Of a stretch of 64,000 nt of DNA, positions 33,476 through 42,628 are shown in pieces. The notes beneath the pieces are model-generated. The model worked only from the letters and a program-made list of their open reading frames with translations, ran no database searches and was not told the DNA's origin. Both the position numbers and the translations under genes were made by a program. Position 1 is the stretch's first letter; each line of letters starts with the position of its first letter. Source of the DNA: Noviherbaspirillum aridicola (GTDB taxonomy: Bacteria; Pseudomonadota; Gammaproteobacteria; Burkholderiales; Burkholderiaceae_D); the NCBI RefSeq assembly GCF_019656455.1, contig NZ_BPMK01000001.1, positions 310,001-374,000 on the forward strand, given 5' to 3'.

Positions 33476-36400
33476 TCAGGCCACGGCCTGGCTCCGTTTG
33501 CTGTCGCCCACCGCGAGCCAGTTGAGCAGTCTGGTCGAATGTTTTTCATAGGCGATATCGAACGCGGTCTTTCCTTCATTGTCACGGACACTCCGGTCAG
33601 TGTCCTGATGTTGCGCCAGCAACCTGACCAGCTGCAGCCCACCCGCGCGCGCCGCAATATGCAACGGCGTCGCGCCGCCGGAAGTCGCGGCGTTCACGTT
33701 GACGGAATCGTGCGCAAGCAGTATCGACACCACGTCCGGCATCCTTGCGGCGACGGCGCGCGCGAGCGGTGTGAAGCCCGCGTTGTCTCGCGCATTCAAG
33801 TCGATCGGGAGCCTGCCTTCCTCCGCCTGCCGCAGGAATTCCCGCACAATTTCCTTGTGCCCCCGGGCTGCGGCGACGTGCAGCGGCGTCTGGCCGAGGA
33901 CGTTGGTGGTCCACGCAGTCCGTGTATCGGCCATCAGCACATCCACGGCCGGCTTCCAACCTTTAGTGGCGGCCAGCAGCAAGGGCGTGTTTCCATATTT
34001 GTCGGGCACATTGACATCCAGGCCGGCGGCGTCTTGCAGAATACCCCGGATGTCGTCCACGGACCCGCGCTCCGCGGCGAACCGCAGCCGCTCGGCCTCG
34101 TCTGTGGGCACAGAAACCCGCAGCGGTCTGAAATGATCGGTCAGCAGCGTCTGTCCATCCTCGCCCCGGAGCGAAACTTCCGCCGGCTCATCCGTGCTGG
34201 CCGCCCGAGAATGGCCAGTCGGGGAAGCAGGCACACCTCCCGATGCGACGCCGGGAGACGGCGGTTCGGTGGGCGTCAATTCATCCAGCGGACCCGCCAG
34301 ATTGAGTCCCCCGAACAGGCCTGTGGAAACGACTGGCCGCACCGGCGCCTCACCGCGGCCATCGGCCGCCTGCTGCTGGCGGGTAGTGTAGAAATCATTG
34401 ATGAACACCCTGTCTTCCTGAGGCAGCTCATCTTCCGGCGGCTTGCTCCACCTGGGCGCCTCCTCGGTCTCCGAAACCTCTGAGACATCATCCTCCTGCG
34501 CACGCAGGTAGTTGTCCCGGAAGCGCGCAAAGAGGGCCGGAATCAATTCGTGCAGGATCGCCGGTCCGGGATGGTTGGACATGTTCTGCTCGATCGCATA
34601 TTCCATCAGATTCGAAACCTGTTCGACTATGCTCTGTTTCGCGTCCTCGCTCAGACTGTAATGGTCGAGCAATTGCACTTGCTGCCTGAAGTCGCGCTCG
34701 GCCATCCTCCGTCTGACCAGTTCCGGCGCGGCACTGAGCATGATCTGTGGCGCCCGGCGCAGCAACGCATCCTCCTTGGTGGGATGGTTCGTCGTCATGC
34801 AAATCGGGCTTTTCGAAATATCGAAGACGAAATTCACGCCTTTGACGTCGGCGAATGGCACGATCAGCCTGGTCAGGTTCGTGTCGAGAACACGCTTCAA
34901 CGCCGCCAAATTTTTTTCGCTATCGAGTTCGGCTTCGTCGATCAGGATTCCGCAGCCCGCATCCTGTTTGTCGATGAACGCCATCAGTCCGCCGATCGCG
35001 TCATCCGCGTCCTTCGTCATGGGCGCGAAGGCGCCCGGCCGGCTGGCGTCCATGATGCTGATCAGTTGCGCCACCGTCATCTCAATGTAGGGCTTGCCGA
35101 AATCCTCGAACATTCTTCTGGCAAGCGTGGTCTTCCCTGTTCCCGGCCCGCCCGCGATGATGATCGCCGGCCGCGCACGCCCGGCCTGGCGGAAAGGAAG
35201 GCTTGCTTCCCTCATCGCGCTGATGAACGTATTCACGACATTTTTGACGTCCTCCGGAAGCTGCCTGGCGATGTTCCTCTGTATCTTGTTCATCTCCCGG
35301 CGCTTGCCGGCATCACCGCCTTTTTCGGCATGGGAAATGTTCGGCGTTTCAAGTGGCACCAGGGACAGGAGTTCCCGCGCCCGCAGCATCTTCATGACGA
35401 GGTTGTAGCCGGCAACGTTCTCCTGGTTGAGAGGCACCATGCCGGCCGCGATCGCGTCATCGATCTTGGTGAAGGACTGCAGAGGCATCCGTGCCTCTTC
35501 GACCGCGCGCGCACCCGTCTCCCCACCATGTTCGGCGAGGACACGCTCGTAATTCTCGCGGAGCTTGTTTTCGTAGCCGGCTGACTGGTGGCGCAATATG
35601 TTGAACATGACTTGCACCCTTTCCCGCTTGCTCAGATCCTTGCCCTTGTCGTCGACGATCGCGGCCAGCTCGCGCAGTGAAAGCACCGTTCCGGTCTGTT
35701 CGCTCTCGCTCTGGATCGCCTCGGTCAAAATCGTCGCCAGGCCTGCGCTGCGGCATTTCTTGAAGCTTGCGTCGATGAACGCTCTGGTCTCTTCAGGCAA
35801 CAGGGCCGGCGCCATTTCCCAGCGCGGCGCGTCACGCTCGACATCTGCACCCGCCTCCCCCGCTGGGTCCGCCGGCGCCGTCCCCAGAAACTTCGACCTC
35901 TCGAAGGCAAAGACCTGGGCAATGACCTGCCGGAGTATCGCGGGGCCCGGGTCGTTCTCCATATTCTGAGCGATCATGTATTCCATCGTCGCGGACACTG
36001 CGCTCACCACCGACTGCTTCTGCTCTTCCGACAGCGCGAAATTGTCGAGCATTCTCACTTGCGCGCTGAAGTCTTGGTTGGCGACGAGACGCCGGACCCA
36101 CTCGGGGGCGCTTTCGTACACGGCATGCGGCACGCGGCGGATTATAGCCGGGTCTGTGGCGATCTCGTTCGAGGTGAAGCAGATCGGAACGCGATCGAGG
36201 TTCAGCTTGAACTTCACGCCGGGCACCGCCGGATAGCTTATCTCGAAGCGCCTGACCTCCGGATCGAGGAGGCGCTTGCTGATATCGCTCAAGGCCGGAT
36301 CGTTGAGCTTGACCTCTTCTATGATGATCGGACAGGAGGCGTCCCCGGATTTGATCCATTGATAGAACGGTCCGAGACATTCGGCCGGCGTACTCTGCCG

Positions 36401-37768
36401 GGAAAGCCGGTTTTCTCCGTCCGACGTCTTGCCGGTGAGGGCTTCGATCAATTCTTCCATCGTGCAGCGCACCGGCGTCTTGCCGAAGGCCTCGAATATC
36501 CGGGTCGCAGTATGCGACTTCCCCGTCCCGGCTGCCCCGGCCAGGCATATGAGGGATTTTGATCGCCCTTCCTGATTGAAAGGCAGCGTCGCGTCCCGTA
36601 CGTCGCGGATGTAGGCGTCGAGCACCGGCTTCACGTTGTCCGGCGCCTGCCGCACGATTTCGGCCTGGGCGGCATCCGCCTCAGCGCGCTTGATCGCATC
36701 CCCTCCGTGTTCACAATGCGAGATGTTGACGCTTTCATACGGTATCAGCGCCAGCAGCTCGCGGGCTTCCAACAGGTTCTTCAGATCGCTCAGATCCATT
36801 TTCGCGTCGCCTTCAAGCGAGGCGATCCTGAACTGGATCTCGTCGTCCAGGGCCCTGAAGGATGAGCGCAACTCCGGGTGCGCGGCTTCGAAGTCCTTCG
36901 ATCCCTCTTTCATTTTCTGGTGAATCATGGCGTAAAGATCCATGTCACGCAGTTTGAGCTGCTTGGCGATCTCGAAGAAACCCTTGATCGTGTCGCCAAT
37001 ACTGGCCGACACCTGGTTCGCCAGCACGAAGTGCAGCGCGGAGGTGGGATCGCCGGGTGTGATGGGCGGCATCGCGCTGCCCGATTCCAGGTCCAGTGGC
37101 CGCTGGCGGCGCTGCCGCGCGGTGAAATGACTGACCGTGCTGGCTGCGGCCGAAAACAATGCGCCGCCGCTGCCTGTGACATAGGGAAGCACGCGCGAGG
37201 TCACCGCCGTGGTCGCGGCCGCCTGCGCAACACCGAGTACCGCGTTTCCCACCGCGCTCAGGGTTCGCACACCCGCCTTTTTGGCCATCGGTCCGATCTG
37301 TTCAGCCCGCAGCTGCGGCTTTCCATAAGTGTCGAGCAGCGCCTGCAGGGAGGGCGGCGGCTTGTCGCGTCCCCGGTGCCGCAGGGCGTGAGGCGGCGAC
37401 CCTCCATCACCTGGCGGCCCGGCCGCTTCCCCGACATGATGCGCGCTCGACCGTCCTGCGTGGCTTTGGACGGGCGGTGGCAACAGGGGCTCAGCCTCGC
37501 GGGCGCGAGGTGCGTAGAGATAGGATATGGCGCTGCGAAGAGTGTCCATGGCAAACGGTATCGGCGAGTTGACAATGGCAAGGATCCGCGCTTCCGCCGA
37601 CTGGACAAGATTCAGGCCCGCCAGCGCGCCGGGATGGGTATCCGCCGTTGAAACGCGGTTGCCTGCGTGGGAAGGAGTACCGAACGCGATGGCAGGATCA
37701 GGAGCCGATGATGCGGATGGCCCGTCCACGCAGACAAGTCGTGGCCGGTATGTGGTGTCACAGCACAC
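33476..37768 (-). CDS. Giant tandem AAA+ ATPase / ankyrin-repeat protein
   Basis: 1430 residues. The order is: a Pro/Gly-rich disordered N-terminus (1-150), an Ala/Gly-rich hydrophobic patch (172-210), AAA+ module 1 (about 335-625), a linker, AAA+ module 2 (about 797-1085), a Ser/Pro-rich linker, and about six ankyrin repeats (about 1225-1420). Walker A is GAAGTGKS (411-418) and GGPGTGKT (873-880). Walker B is PIIIEE and ILIDEAE, sensor-1-like CFTSNE and CMTTNHP, and arginine-finger-like RRVPH and RRAPQ. The modules align at a constant offset of about 462 residues. A GTG at 37768 is the first start after the upstream stop; an ATG at 37549 is possible, and neither has a strong ribosome site. 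GC looks lower than in neighbours. Role unknown; host- or phage-directed activity is speculation. Confidence 0.75.
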   Translation of the reverse strand: MCCDTTYRPRLVCVDGPSASSAPDPAIAFGTPSHAGNRVSTADTHPGALAGLNLVQSAEARILAIVNSPIPFAMDTLRSAISYLYAPRAREAEPLLPPPVQSHAGRSSAHHVGEAAGPPGDGGSPPHALRHRGRDKPPPSLQALLDTYGKPQLRAEQIGPMAKKAGVRTLSAVGNAVLGVAQAAATTAVTSRVLPYVTGSGGALFSAAASTVSHFTARQRRQRPLDLESGSAMPPITPGDPTSALHFVLANQVSASIGDTIKGFFEIAKQLKLRDMDLYAMIHQKMKEGSKDFEAAHPELRSSFRALDDEIQFRIASLEGDAKMDLSDLKNLLEARELLALIPYESVNISHCEHGGDAIKRAEADAAQAEIVRQAPDNVKPVLDAYIRDVRDATLPFNQEGRSKSLICLAGAAGTGKSHTATRIFEAFGKTPVRCTMEELIEALTGKTSDGENRLSRQSTPAECLGPFYQWIKSGDASCPIIIEEVKLNDPALSDISKRLLDPEVRRFEISYPAVPGVKFKLNLDRVPICFTSNEIATDPAIIRRVPHAVYESAPEWVRRLVANQDFSAQVRMLDNFALSEEQKQSVVSAVSATMEYMIAQNMENDPGPAILRQVIAQVFAFERSKFLGTAPADPAGEAGADVERDAPRWEMAPALLPEETRAFIDASFKKCRSAGLATILTEAIQSESEQTGTVLSLRELAAIVDDKGKDLSKRERVQVMFNILRHQSAGYENKLRENYERVLAEHGGETGARAVEEARMPLQSFTKIDDAIAAGMVPLNQENVAGYNLVMKMLRARELLSLVPLETPNISHAEKGGDAGKRREMNKIQRNIARQLPEDVKNVVNTFISAMREASLPFRQAGRARPAIIIAGGPGTGKTTLARRMFEDFGKPYIEMTVAQLISIMDASRPGAFAPMTKDADDAIGGLMAFIDKQDAGCGILIDEAELDSEKNLAALKRVLDTNLTRLIVPFADVKGVNFVFDISKSPICMTTNHPTKEDALLRRAPQIMLSAAPELVRRRMAERDFRQQVQLLDHYSLSEDAKQSIVEQVSNLMEYAIEQNMSNHPGPAILHELIPALFARFRDNYLRAQEDDVSEVSETEEAPRWSKPPEDELPQEDRVFINDFYTTRQQQAADGRGEAPVRPVVSTGLFGGLNLAGPLDELTPTEPPSPGVASGGVPASPTGHSRAASTDEPAEVSLRGEDGQTLLTDHFRPLRVSVPTDEAERLRFAAERGSVDDIRGILQDAAGLDVNVPDKYGNTPLLLAATKGWKPAVDVLMADTRTAWTTNVLGQTPLHVAAARGHKEIVREFLRQAEEGRLPIDLNARDNAGFTPLARAVAARMPDVVSILLAHDSVNVNAATSGGATPLHIAARAGGLQLVRLLAQHQDTDRSVRDNEGKTAFDIAYEKHSTRLLNWLAVGDSKRSQAVA

Positions 37769-37852
37769 ATAGTTCCGGCTGTCGCCCCGCCTCGCGGGCG
37801 GGACTGGATAAGCCGGCGCGCGGCGAATCGAAGATGGTGCGCCGAGGCCGGA

Positions 37853-38863
37853 TCAGCGGAAGAAGAAGCCGGTGGGAAAAGGATCGTCTTCCTCCAGCAC
37901 CCACTGGTTGAAGCCGCCGATATGCGCGGTCCCGGTGACTTCGGTGATCGCCGCGTCGAAGTCGCCCACCCGGGTCGTTTCGATCACGCGCACCGTAAAG
38001 CTGCTCCCGACGATGGAGCCGTTCACCAGCGGCTGGTTGAGTCCCAGCCGGCCGCGGAAGTACAGCTGTGCCGCGCGGCCCGAGGTCCCGGTGCCGGTCG
38101 GCGAACGGTCGACTTCACGGTCGGCGAAGATGCATACGTTGGACTGATCCACCCCGGGACGGTTGGGCGCACCGTCGATGATGGTGCCGTATAGCTCATT
38201 GAGGCCGGGTTCCAGCGGATGCCGTATCGAGACCGCGGCCTTGACCGCCGCCTTGGTTTCCGCGCCCAGCTGGATCAGCGAGCGCACCTGTTCGGTCCGG
38301 ATGTCGAGGCCGGCCTGCGCCGCATTGATGTAGTAGTAGAAGGCGCCGCCGAACACGATGTCGCCGGTGATGCGGCCGAAACCGGGCGTGTCGACTTCCA
38401 GGTCGCGCATGTAGATGAAGGAAGGCACGTTGCGGAAGGTGACCGCGCCGGCCCGCTGGCCGTCCCATTCCACCTGCGCTTCGATGAAGCCGGCGGGCGC
38501 GTCGAAACCGATGCGCGTCACCGGCGAGGTCCGTTCGACATAGCCCATCTCGACGAGCACGCGGCCGAGCGCGATGATGCCGTGGCCGCACATGTCGCTG
38601 TAGCCTTCGTTATGGATGAAGATGACACCGAAATCCGCCTGCGGCGTCACCGGCGGCAGCAGATAGGCGCCGTACATGTCGGCATGACCGCGCGGTTCGT
38701 TCATGAGGAATTTGCGCAGATCATCGCGGTTCTGCTTCAGCCAGGCGCGCTTCTCGAGAATCGTCTTGCCGGGGACGGGCGGCATGGCCGACACCAGGAT
38801 GCGAAGCGGTTCGCCCCCGGTGTGTGCGTCAACGGTCTGAATCGTGCGGATGTAGCTGGGCAT
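37853..38863 (-). CDS. Proline racemase family protein, probable trans-3-hydroxy-L-proline dehydratase
   Basis: 336 residues. The fold signature is clear: TVDAHTGGEPLRILVS, RGHADMYGAYLLPPVTPQADFGVIFIHNEGYSDMCGHG, and DRSPTGTGTSGRAA. Proline racemases and 4-hydroxyproline epimerases use two Cys, the second in SPCGTGT. Here the first Cys is kept (MCGHG) but the second is Thr, the change described for trans-3-hydroxy-L-proline dehydratases, which give 1-pyrroline-2-carboxylate. No hydroxyproline catabolic genes flank it. The giant AAA/ankyrin gene starts 84 bp downstream on the same strand. Confidence 0.88.
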   Translation of the reverse strand: MPSYIRTIQTVDAHTGGEPLRILVSAMPPVPGKTILEKRAWLKQNRDDLRKFLMNEPRGHADMYGAYLLPPVTPQADFGVIFIHNEGYSDMCGHGIIALGRVLVEMGYVERTSPVTRIGFDAPAGFIEAQVEWDGQRAGAVTFRNVPSFIYMRDLEVDTPGFGRITGDIVFGGAFYYYINAAQAGLDIRTEQVRSLIQLGAETKAAVKAAVSIRHPLEPGLNELYGTIIDGAPNRPGVDQSNVCIFADREVDRSPTGTGTSGRAAQLYFRGRLGLNQPLVNGSIVGSSFTVRVIETTRVGDFDAAITEVTGTAHIGGFNQWVLEEDDPFPTGFFFR

Positions 38864-39124
38864 GGTCGTGCTCTTGATCGGTGATGGCGGATTATATTCA
38901 CAGGCGGACGATCATGCCGGCGCACCCCGGCCGGGCCTCAATCCTGTCCGAATTGCCGCATGGTTTCCAGCACGTTCAGTGTCGGGCTCTCGCCGGCGCT
39001 TGCAAACCACTCCATCGTCAGCCGGTACATCCGCGTGGCGGCGTCGTTGAAGATCAGAGGCCCTTGGACGTCTGCTGCGGGTGGGCACGGGACAGCTGGA
39101 AGGGCTGCGGATGAACGGAGCGCC
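38864..39124. other. Intergenic region upstream of the DUF1127-like ORF
   Basis: This gap separates the start of the proline-racemase-family gene (minus) from the small DUF1127-like ORF (plus) and must hold at least the former's promoter. A 62-codon minus frame (38938-39126) ending MYRLTMEWFASAGESP is open but matches no family I recognise. Confidence 0.3.
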
Positions 39125-39292
39125 ATGGATGCGCGGGACCTGAGCGATCTCGGCGTCGGGCGCGGCGAGATTGCCTACCTGCTGCAGGGCGGCGGGCGCG
39201 GGCATGACGGCTGCGTACCCGGCATTGCCGCCGACGCGGCGTGTCGCTCCACCACCGCGGGACCGTGCCACGGCGCGGCTGCAAATTCCTGA
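39125..39292 (+). CDS. DUF1127-like small protein, possibly partial
   Basis: 55 residues from an ATG with CGGAGCGCC upstream. The core ARDLSDLGVGRGEIAYLLQGG matches the C-terminal half of DUF1127 (pattern LxDIGLxRxEI), a family of short Arg-rich proteins, some involved in phosphate or RNA metabolism. The usual Arg/Trp-rich N-terminal half is missing, and the C-terminus continues 34 residues with Cys and Ala that look non-native. It is either a short family variant or a fragment. Convergent with the haloacid dehalogenase gene. Confidence 0.4.
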   Translation: MDARDLSDLGVGRGEIAYLLQGGGRGHDGCVPGIAADAACRSTTAGPCHGAAANS

Positions 39293-39295
39293 GGT

Positions 39296-39991
39296 TCAGA
39301 CCCCGAGCATATCCGCCAGCGAGACCAGGCTGCCGGCGTGGAAGGTATTGAGACCGTTGTCCGACACATCCTTCGGGCGGCGCGGGCCATATTCCTCCGG
39401 CCGTTCGATATAGGCGGTCTTCAGACCGCAGGCGCGCGCGGCGGCCAGGTCGTCCTGGTGCGCGGCGACCATCATGACCTCGCCTGGCGCGAGCCTGAAG
39501 ATACCGGCCACGCCGAGGTAGGTGGCAGGGTCCGGCTTGTAGGCGCGGAAGATTTCGGCCGACAGAATGCAGTCCCAGGGCAGTCCCGCGTGCCTGGCCA
39601 TGTTGGCAAGCAGGCCGATGTTGCCGTTGGACAGGGTGCAGATCATGTACTTCGACTTCAGGCGGCGCAGGCCTTCCACACTGTCGGGCCAGGGATCGAG
39701 GCGGTGCCAGACGCCGTTGAGGCGGGCAATCGTCTCCTCCTCGAGGCCGTCGACCTGGAAGCGCTGCAGCAGCTCGCGCAGGATCAGCAGATGCAGTTCG
39801 TCGACCGTCATCCATGGCAGTTCGCCCGACATCACTCGCCGCATCGCCGGCTGATAACCGGCCCGCCATGCGAGCGTGAACGCATCGGCATCGACCTGAG
39901 GGCAATGACGGCGGACCTCGGCGCACACGGGCCGGTACCAGTCGACAACCGTGCCGAACACATCGAACGCAAGAACTGCGGGTTGTGACAT
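39296..39991 (-). CDS. Haloacid dehalogenase, type II
   Basis: 231 residues. HAD motif I is FDVFGTVVDWYRP (Asp nucleophile in AFDVFGT), motif II SNGNI, motif III Lys in YKPDPATYLGVAGI, and motif IV AAHQDDLAAARACGLKTAYIERP, the L-2-haloacid dehalogenase signature. It may hydrolyse 2-haloacids to hydroxyacids, but many such proteins have other substrates. No transporter or operon partner is seen. Starts at 39991, just upstream of the divergent App1 gene. Confidence 0.88.
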   Translation of the reverse strand: MSQPAVLAFDVFGTVVDWYRPVCAEVRRHCPQVDADAFTLAWRAGYQPAMRRVMSGELPWMTVDELHLLILRELLQRFQVDGLEEETIARLNGVWHRLDPWPDSVEGLRRLKSKYMICTLSNGNIGLLANMARHAGLPWDCILSAEIFRAYKPDPATYLGVAGIFRLAPGEVMMVAAHQDDLAAARACGLKTAYIERPEEYGPRRPKDVSDNGLNTFHAGSLVSLADMLGV

Positions 39992-40183
39992 GCCTGATCC
40001 TTTCCTGGCTGCAGCCGGTGGGTGGAGCCGTCAGTCTCCGCCATTGTCCGGATTTGCGCAACGCGCCGGCGCAAACCGCTGCCGCCGCCCGGGCTTGCAG
40101 CGGCTCAAGGCCTCGTCGCCGTACCGGAATTTGCCGGCGTCGACGCCATCGAACCGGCATCAACCTCTCCGATCGACGCGGTC

Positions 40184-41584
40184 ATGACCTATCTCATCCT
40201 CACGCGTAACGGCTTCGAACAATGGCGCGGGCAGCCCGGCGACACCCTGGTGGTGAACAGGGATCTGCTTTCCGACGCCGAGATCGCCGCGCTGCGTGAT
40301 CAGGGCATCGGGGTCGACATCCTGCCCCGTCGTCTCGCCCCCGGCGATCGCCCGGCGATCGACCGCGCGGTACAGGGCCTGCGGCGGCAGCCCGGCGACA
40401 GTCTGTGGATAGAAGGTCCGGCCGCACCGGCCGTCGATACCGACGCGCCGCCCGATCCGGTCGCCGCCCCTGCGTATCACAGGATGGCGATGCGCTGGCC
40501 GCGACAGGCACTGCATCATCTCAAGCGCGCGACCGCGCTGGCCAGCCGCCCCGTCATCATTCCCTACATGGGCTTCGGCACGGCGCAGCGCCTGTTTCTG
40601 CAGGGACGCGTGCTCAAGGATGAAGGCTTTGCCTCCCCGCATCCCGAGGTCTCGCCCTGGCGCAACATGGTGGAGCTTTCCAAGCGTATCGGCGCCGATG
40701 AGATTCCGGGCGCGCGTCTGCTGGCGCGCTTCGGCGGGCTGGAGCAGGAAGTGGTCGCCGATGGCGGCGGCTATTTCTCGATCGAGCTGCTCCTGCCGCG
40801 ACCCGTGCCGGGGCCGGGCTGGCACGAGGTCGAGCTGGAGCTGTTATCGCCGCGTCCGCGCAAGCTTCAGCCCAGGGCCATGGCCCAGGTCCTGGTGCCG
40901 CCGCCCGGCGCTCGCTTCGGCGTGATCAGCGATATCGACGATACGGTATTGTGGAGCAACGTCACCAACAAGCTGCGCATGCTGACCATGCTCGCGGTGA
41001 GGAACGCGCACACCCGCAAGCCCTTCAAGGGCGTCGCCGCCTTCTACGCCGCCCTGCGCGACGGCACAGGCGGCGACGAGGGCAACCCGCTCTTCTATGT
41101 ATCCAGCAGTCCCTGGCACCTCTATACGCCGCTGGTGGATTTCTTCGAGACCCAGCGCATTCCCCTCGGGCCGCTGATGCTCAAGCAGCTGCGCCTGAGG
41201 ACGATGTTCGGGTCGGGCCGCCACCATGCGCACAAGCTGGACAACATCGAGCGCATCATGAACACCTATCCTCACCTGCCCTTCGTGCTGATCGGAGACA
41301 GCGGGCAAAAGGATCCGGAGATCTACCGCGAGGTCGTGGCGCGGCATCCCGGCCGCATCAAGGTCATCTACATCCGCAACGTCAACCCGGATCCGGAGCG
41401 CATCGATGCGCTCGACCGCCTGATCCAGGAAGTCCAGGAGAGCGGCGCGCACCTGGTGCTGGCGCCGGACAGCGAATACGCCGCCACTCATGCGGCGGCC
41501 GAGGGCCTGATCAGGCCGCTCGAGGTGCGCGCGGTACGTTCCGAAAAGCGCGCGGAAGAGCAGCCCTCGACGCCCCCGGCGTGA
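40184..41584 (+). CDS. App1-type phosphatase (DUF2183)
   Basis: 466 residues. The DUF2183 HAD-like motif is explicit: FGVISDIDDTVLWSNVTNKLRML (DIDDT), followed by FYVSSSPWHLYTPLVDFFETQRIPLGP and VLIGDSGQKDPEIYREVVARHPGRIKVIYIRNV. This is the catalytic domain of yeast phosphatidate phosphatase App1; bacterial substrates are unknown. The N-terminal half contains a short GAYxSI-like beta region (FSIELLLPRPVPGPGWHEVELEL). The ATG at 40184 has no obvious ribosome site; an upstream GTG at 40022 would add residues that overlap the HAD gene's control region. Its stop abuts the convergent Bug gene. Confidence 0.85.
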   Translation: MTYLILTRNGFEQWRGQPGDTLVVNRDLLSDAEIAALRDQGIGVDILPRRLAPGDRPAIDRAVQGLRRQPGDSLWIEGPAAPAVDTDAPPDPVAAPAYHRMAMRWPRQALHHLKRATALASRPVIIPYMGFGTAQRLFLQGRVLKDEGFASPHPEVSPWRNMVELSKRIGADEIPGARLLARFGGLEQEVVADGGGYFSIELLLPRPVPGPGWHEVELELLSPRPRKLQPRAMAQVLVPPPGARFGVISDIDDTVLWSNVTNKLRMLTMLAVRNAHTRKPFKGVAAFYAALRDGTGGDEGNPLFYVSSSPWHLYTPLVDFFETQRIPLGPLMLKQLRLRTMFGSGRHHAHKLDNIERIMNTYPHLPFVLIGDSGQKDPEIYREVVARHPGRIKVIYIRNVNPDPERIDALDRLIQEVQESGAHLVLAPDSEYAATHAAAEGLIRPLEVRAVRSEKRAEEQPSTPPA

Positions 41585-42583
41585 TTACTCCTGCGCCTTG
41601 AATCCGGTCGACTTCACCACTTTTTCCCAGCGCGGAATGTCCTCGCGCAGCAAACGGTCCAGCTCCTGGCGGCCGCTGCCGGCAATCCGGAAACCGGCAC
41701 CCTGCAGCCGCTCTCTCGCGTCCTGCGCCTTGAGCCCGTTCATGGTCGCCCGGCTCAGCGTCTCCAGCACCTCGGCCGGCGTTTTCGCCGGCGCGTACAG
41801 GCCGAACCAGGCGCCGAATTCCACCGCCGGGTAACCCTGCTCCTGTGCGGTGGGCACGTCCGGCAGCATCGCCGACCGCGTCGAGCCCGAGGTGGCCAGC
41901 GCCTTGAGCTTGCCTGCCTTCACATGCGGCGCCACCAGCGCGAGGGTGCCGAACATGCCCTGCGTATCGCCCGTGATGATGCCGTTGATCGCATCGCCGG
42001 TATTCTTGTAATGCACCGCCTCGGACTTGATCTGCATGGCGTCCGTCACCATGGCGATGCCGAAATGGCCGGGCGTGCCGGCGCCGAAGGTGCCCATGAA
42101 CACATTCTTCTGCGCCTTCGCCCAGTCCGCATATTCCTTCAGGTTCTTCGGCGGCAGCGACGCCGGGACCACGAACGCGAAGTCCGATGTCACCAGGTGG
42201 CTGATCGGCGCGAAATCGTTGACGGGGTCGAAACCGAGCCGGCTGTAGGTGCTGGGTGCGATCGCCATGCCGCCGACTTCGCCGAGGAAAATCGTGTAGC
42301 CGTCGGGCGCCGCCTTGGCGGCTTCGCGTGCCGCGATCAGTCCGGCCGCGCCCGGCTTGTTGTCGACCACCACGCCCTGCCCGAGCGCTTCCTGCAATTT
42401 CTGCGCGACCACGCGCGCCACCAGGTCGGGACCGGTGCCGCCCGGGAATCCGACCACCAGCCGCAGCGGGCGCGTCGGATAGCCCTGCGCATGGGCGGAA
42501 CCCGCGCCGACGACCGTCAGCAGCACGAGCGCGGCCCCTCCCAGCAGACGGCCGGCCCTTCTCCAGAGTCCTTGCTTGTACAT
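41585..42583 (-). CDS. Tripartite tricarboxylate transporter (Bug) substrate-binding protein
   Basis: 332 residues with a signal peptide (RLLGGAALVLLTVVGAGSAHA). The Bug pattern is plain: YPTRPLRLVVGFPGGTGPDLVARVVAQKLQEALGQGVVVDNKPGAAGLIAA, then VPTAQEQGYPAVEFGAWFGLYAPAKTP and SRATMNGLKAQDARERLQGAGF. Bug proteins bind small organic acids or similar compounds in the periplasm. The TctA/TctB membrane partners are not adjacent, as is common in Burkholderiales. Downstream of the DUF3237 gene (45 bp), probably one transcript. Confidence 0.92.
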   Translation of the reverse strand: MYKQGLWRRAGRLLGGAALVLLTVVGAGSAHAQGYPTRPLRLVVGFPGGTGPDLVARVVAQKLQEALGQGVVVDNKPGAAGLIAAREAAKAAPDGYTIFLGEVGGMAIAPSTYSRLGFDPVNDFAPISHLVTSDFAFVVPASLPPKNLKEYADWAKAQKNVFMGTFGAGTPGHFGIAMVTDAMQIKSEAVHYKNTGDAINGIITGDTQGMFGTLALVAPHVKAGKLKALATSGSTRSAMLPDVPTAQEQGYPAVEFGAWFGLYAPAKTPAEVLETLSRATMNGLKAQDARERLQGAGFRIAGSGRQELDRLLREDIPRWEKVVKSTGFKAQE

Positions 42584-42628
42584 GTTTGTCTCCTCTTTCC
42601 TTGTTGATGTAATGCCGTCCCCGGGTCT

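Noticed and set aside
37786-37802. Hairpin CCCGCC-TCGCG-GGCGGG between the proline racemase-family gene and the giant AAA gene
   Set aside because: A 6-bp stem with no U-tract on either strand; it may be chance in this GC-rich DNA and does not show that transcription stops between the genes.
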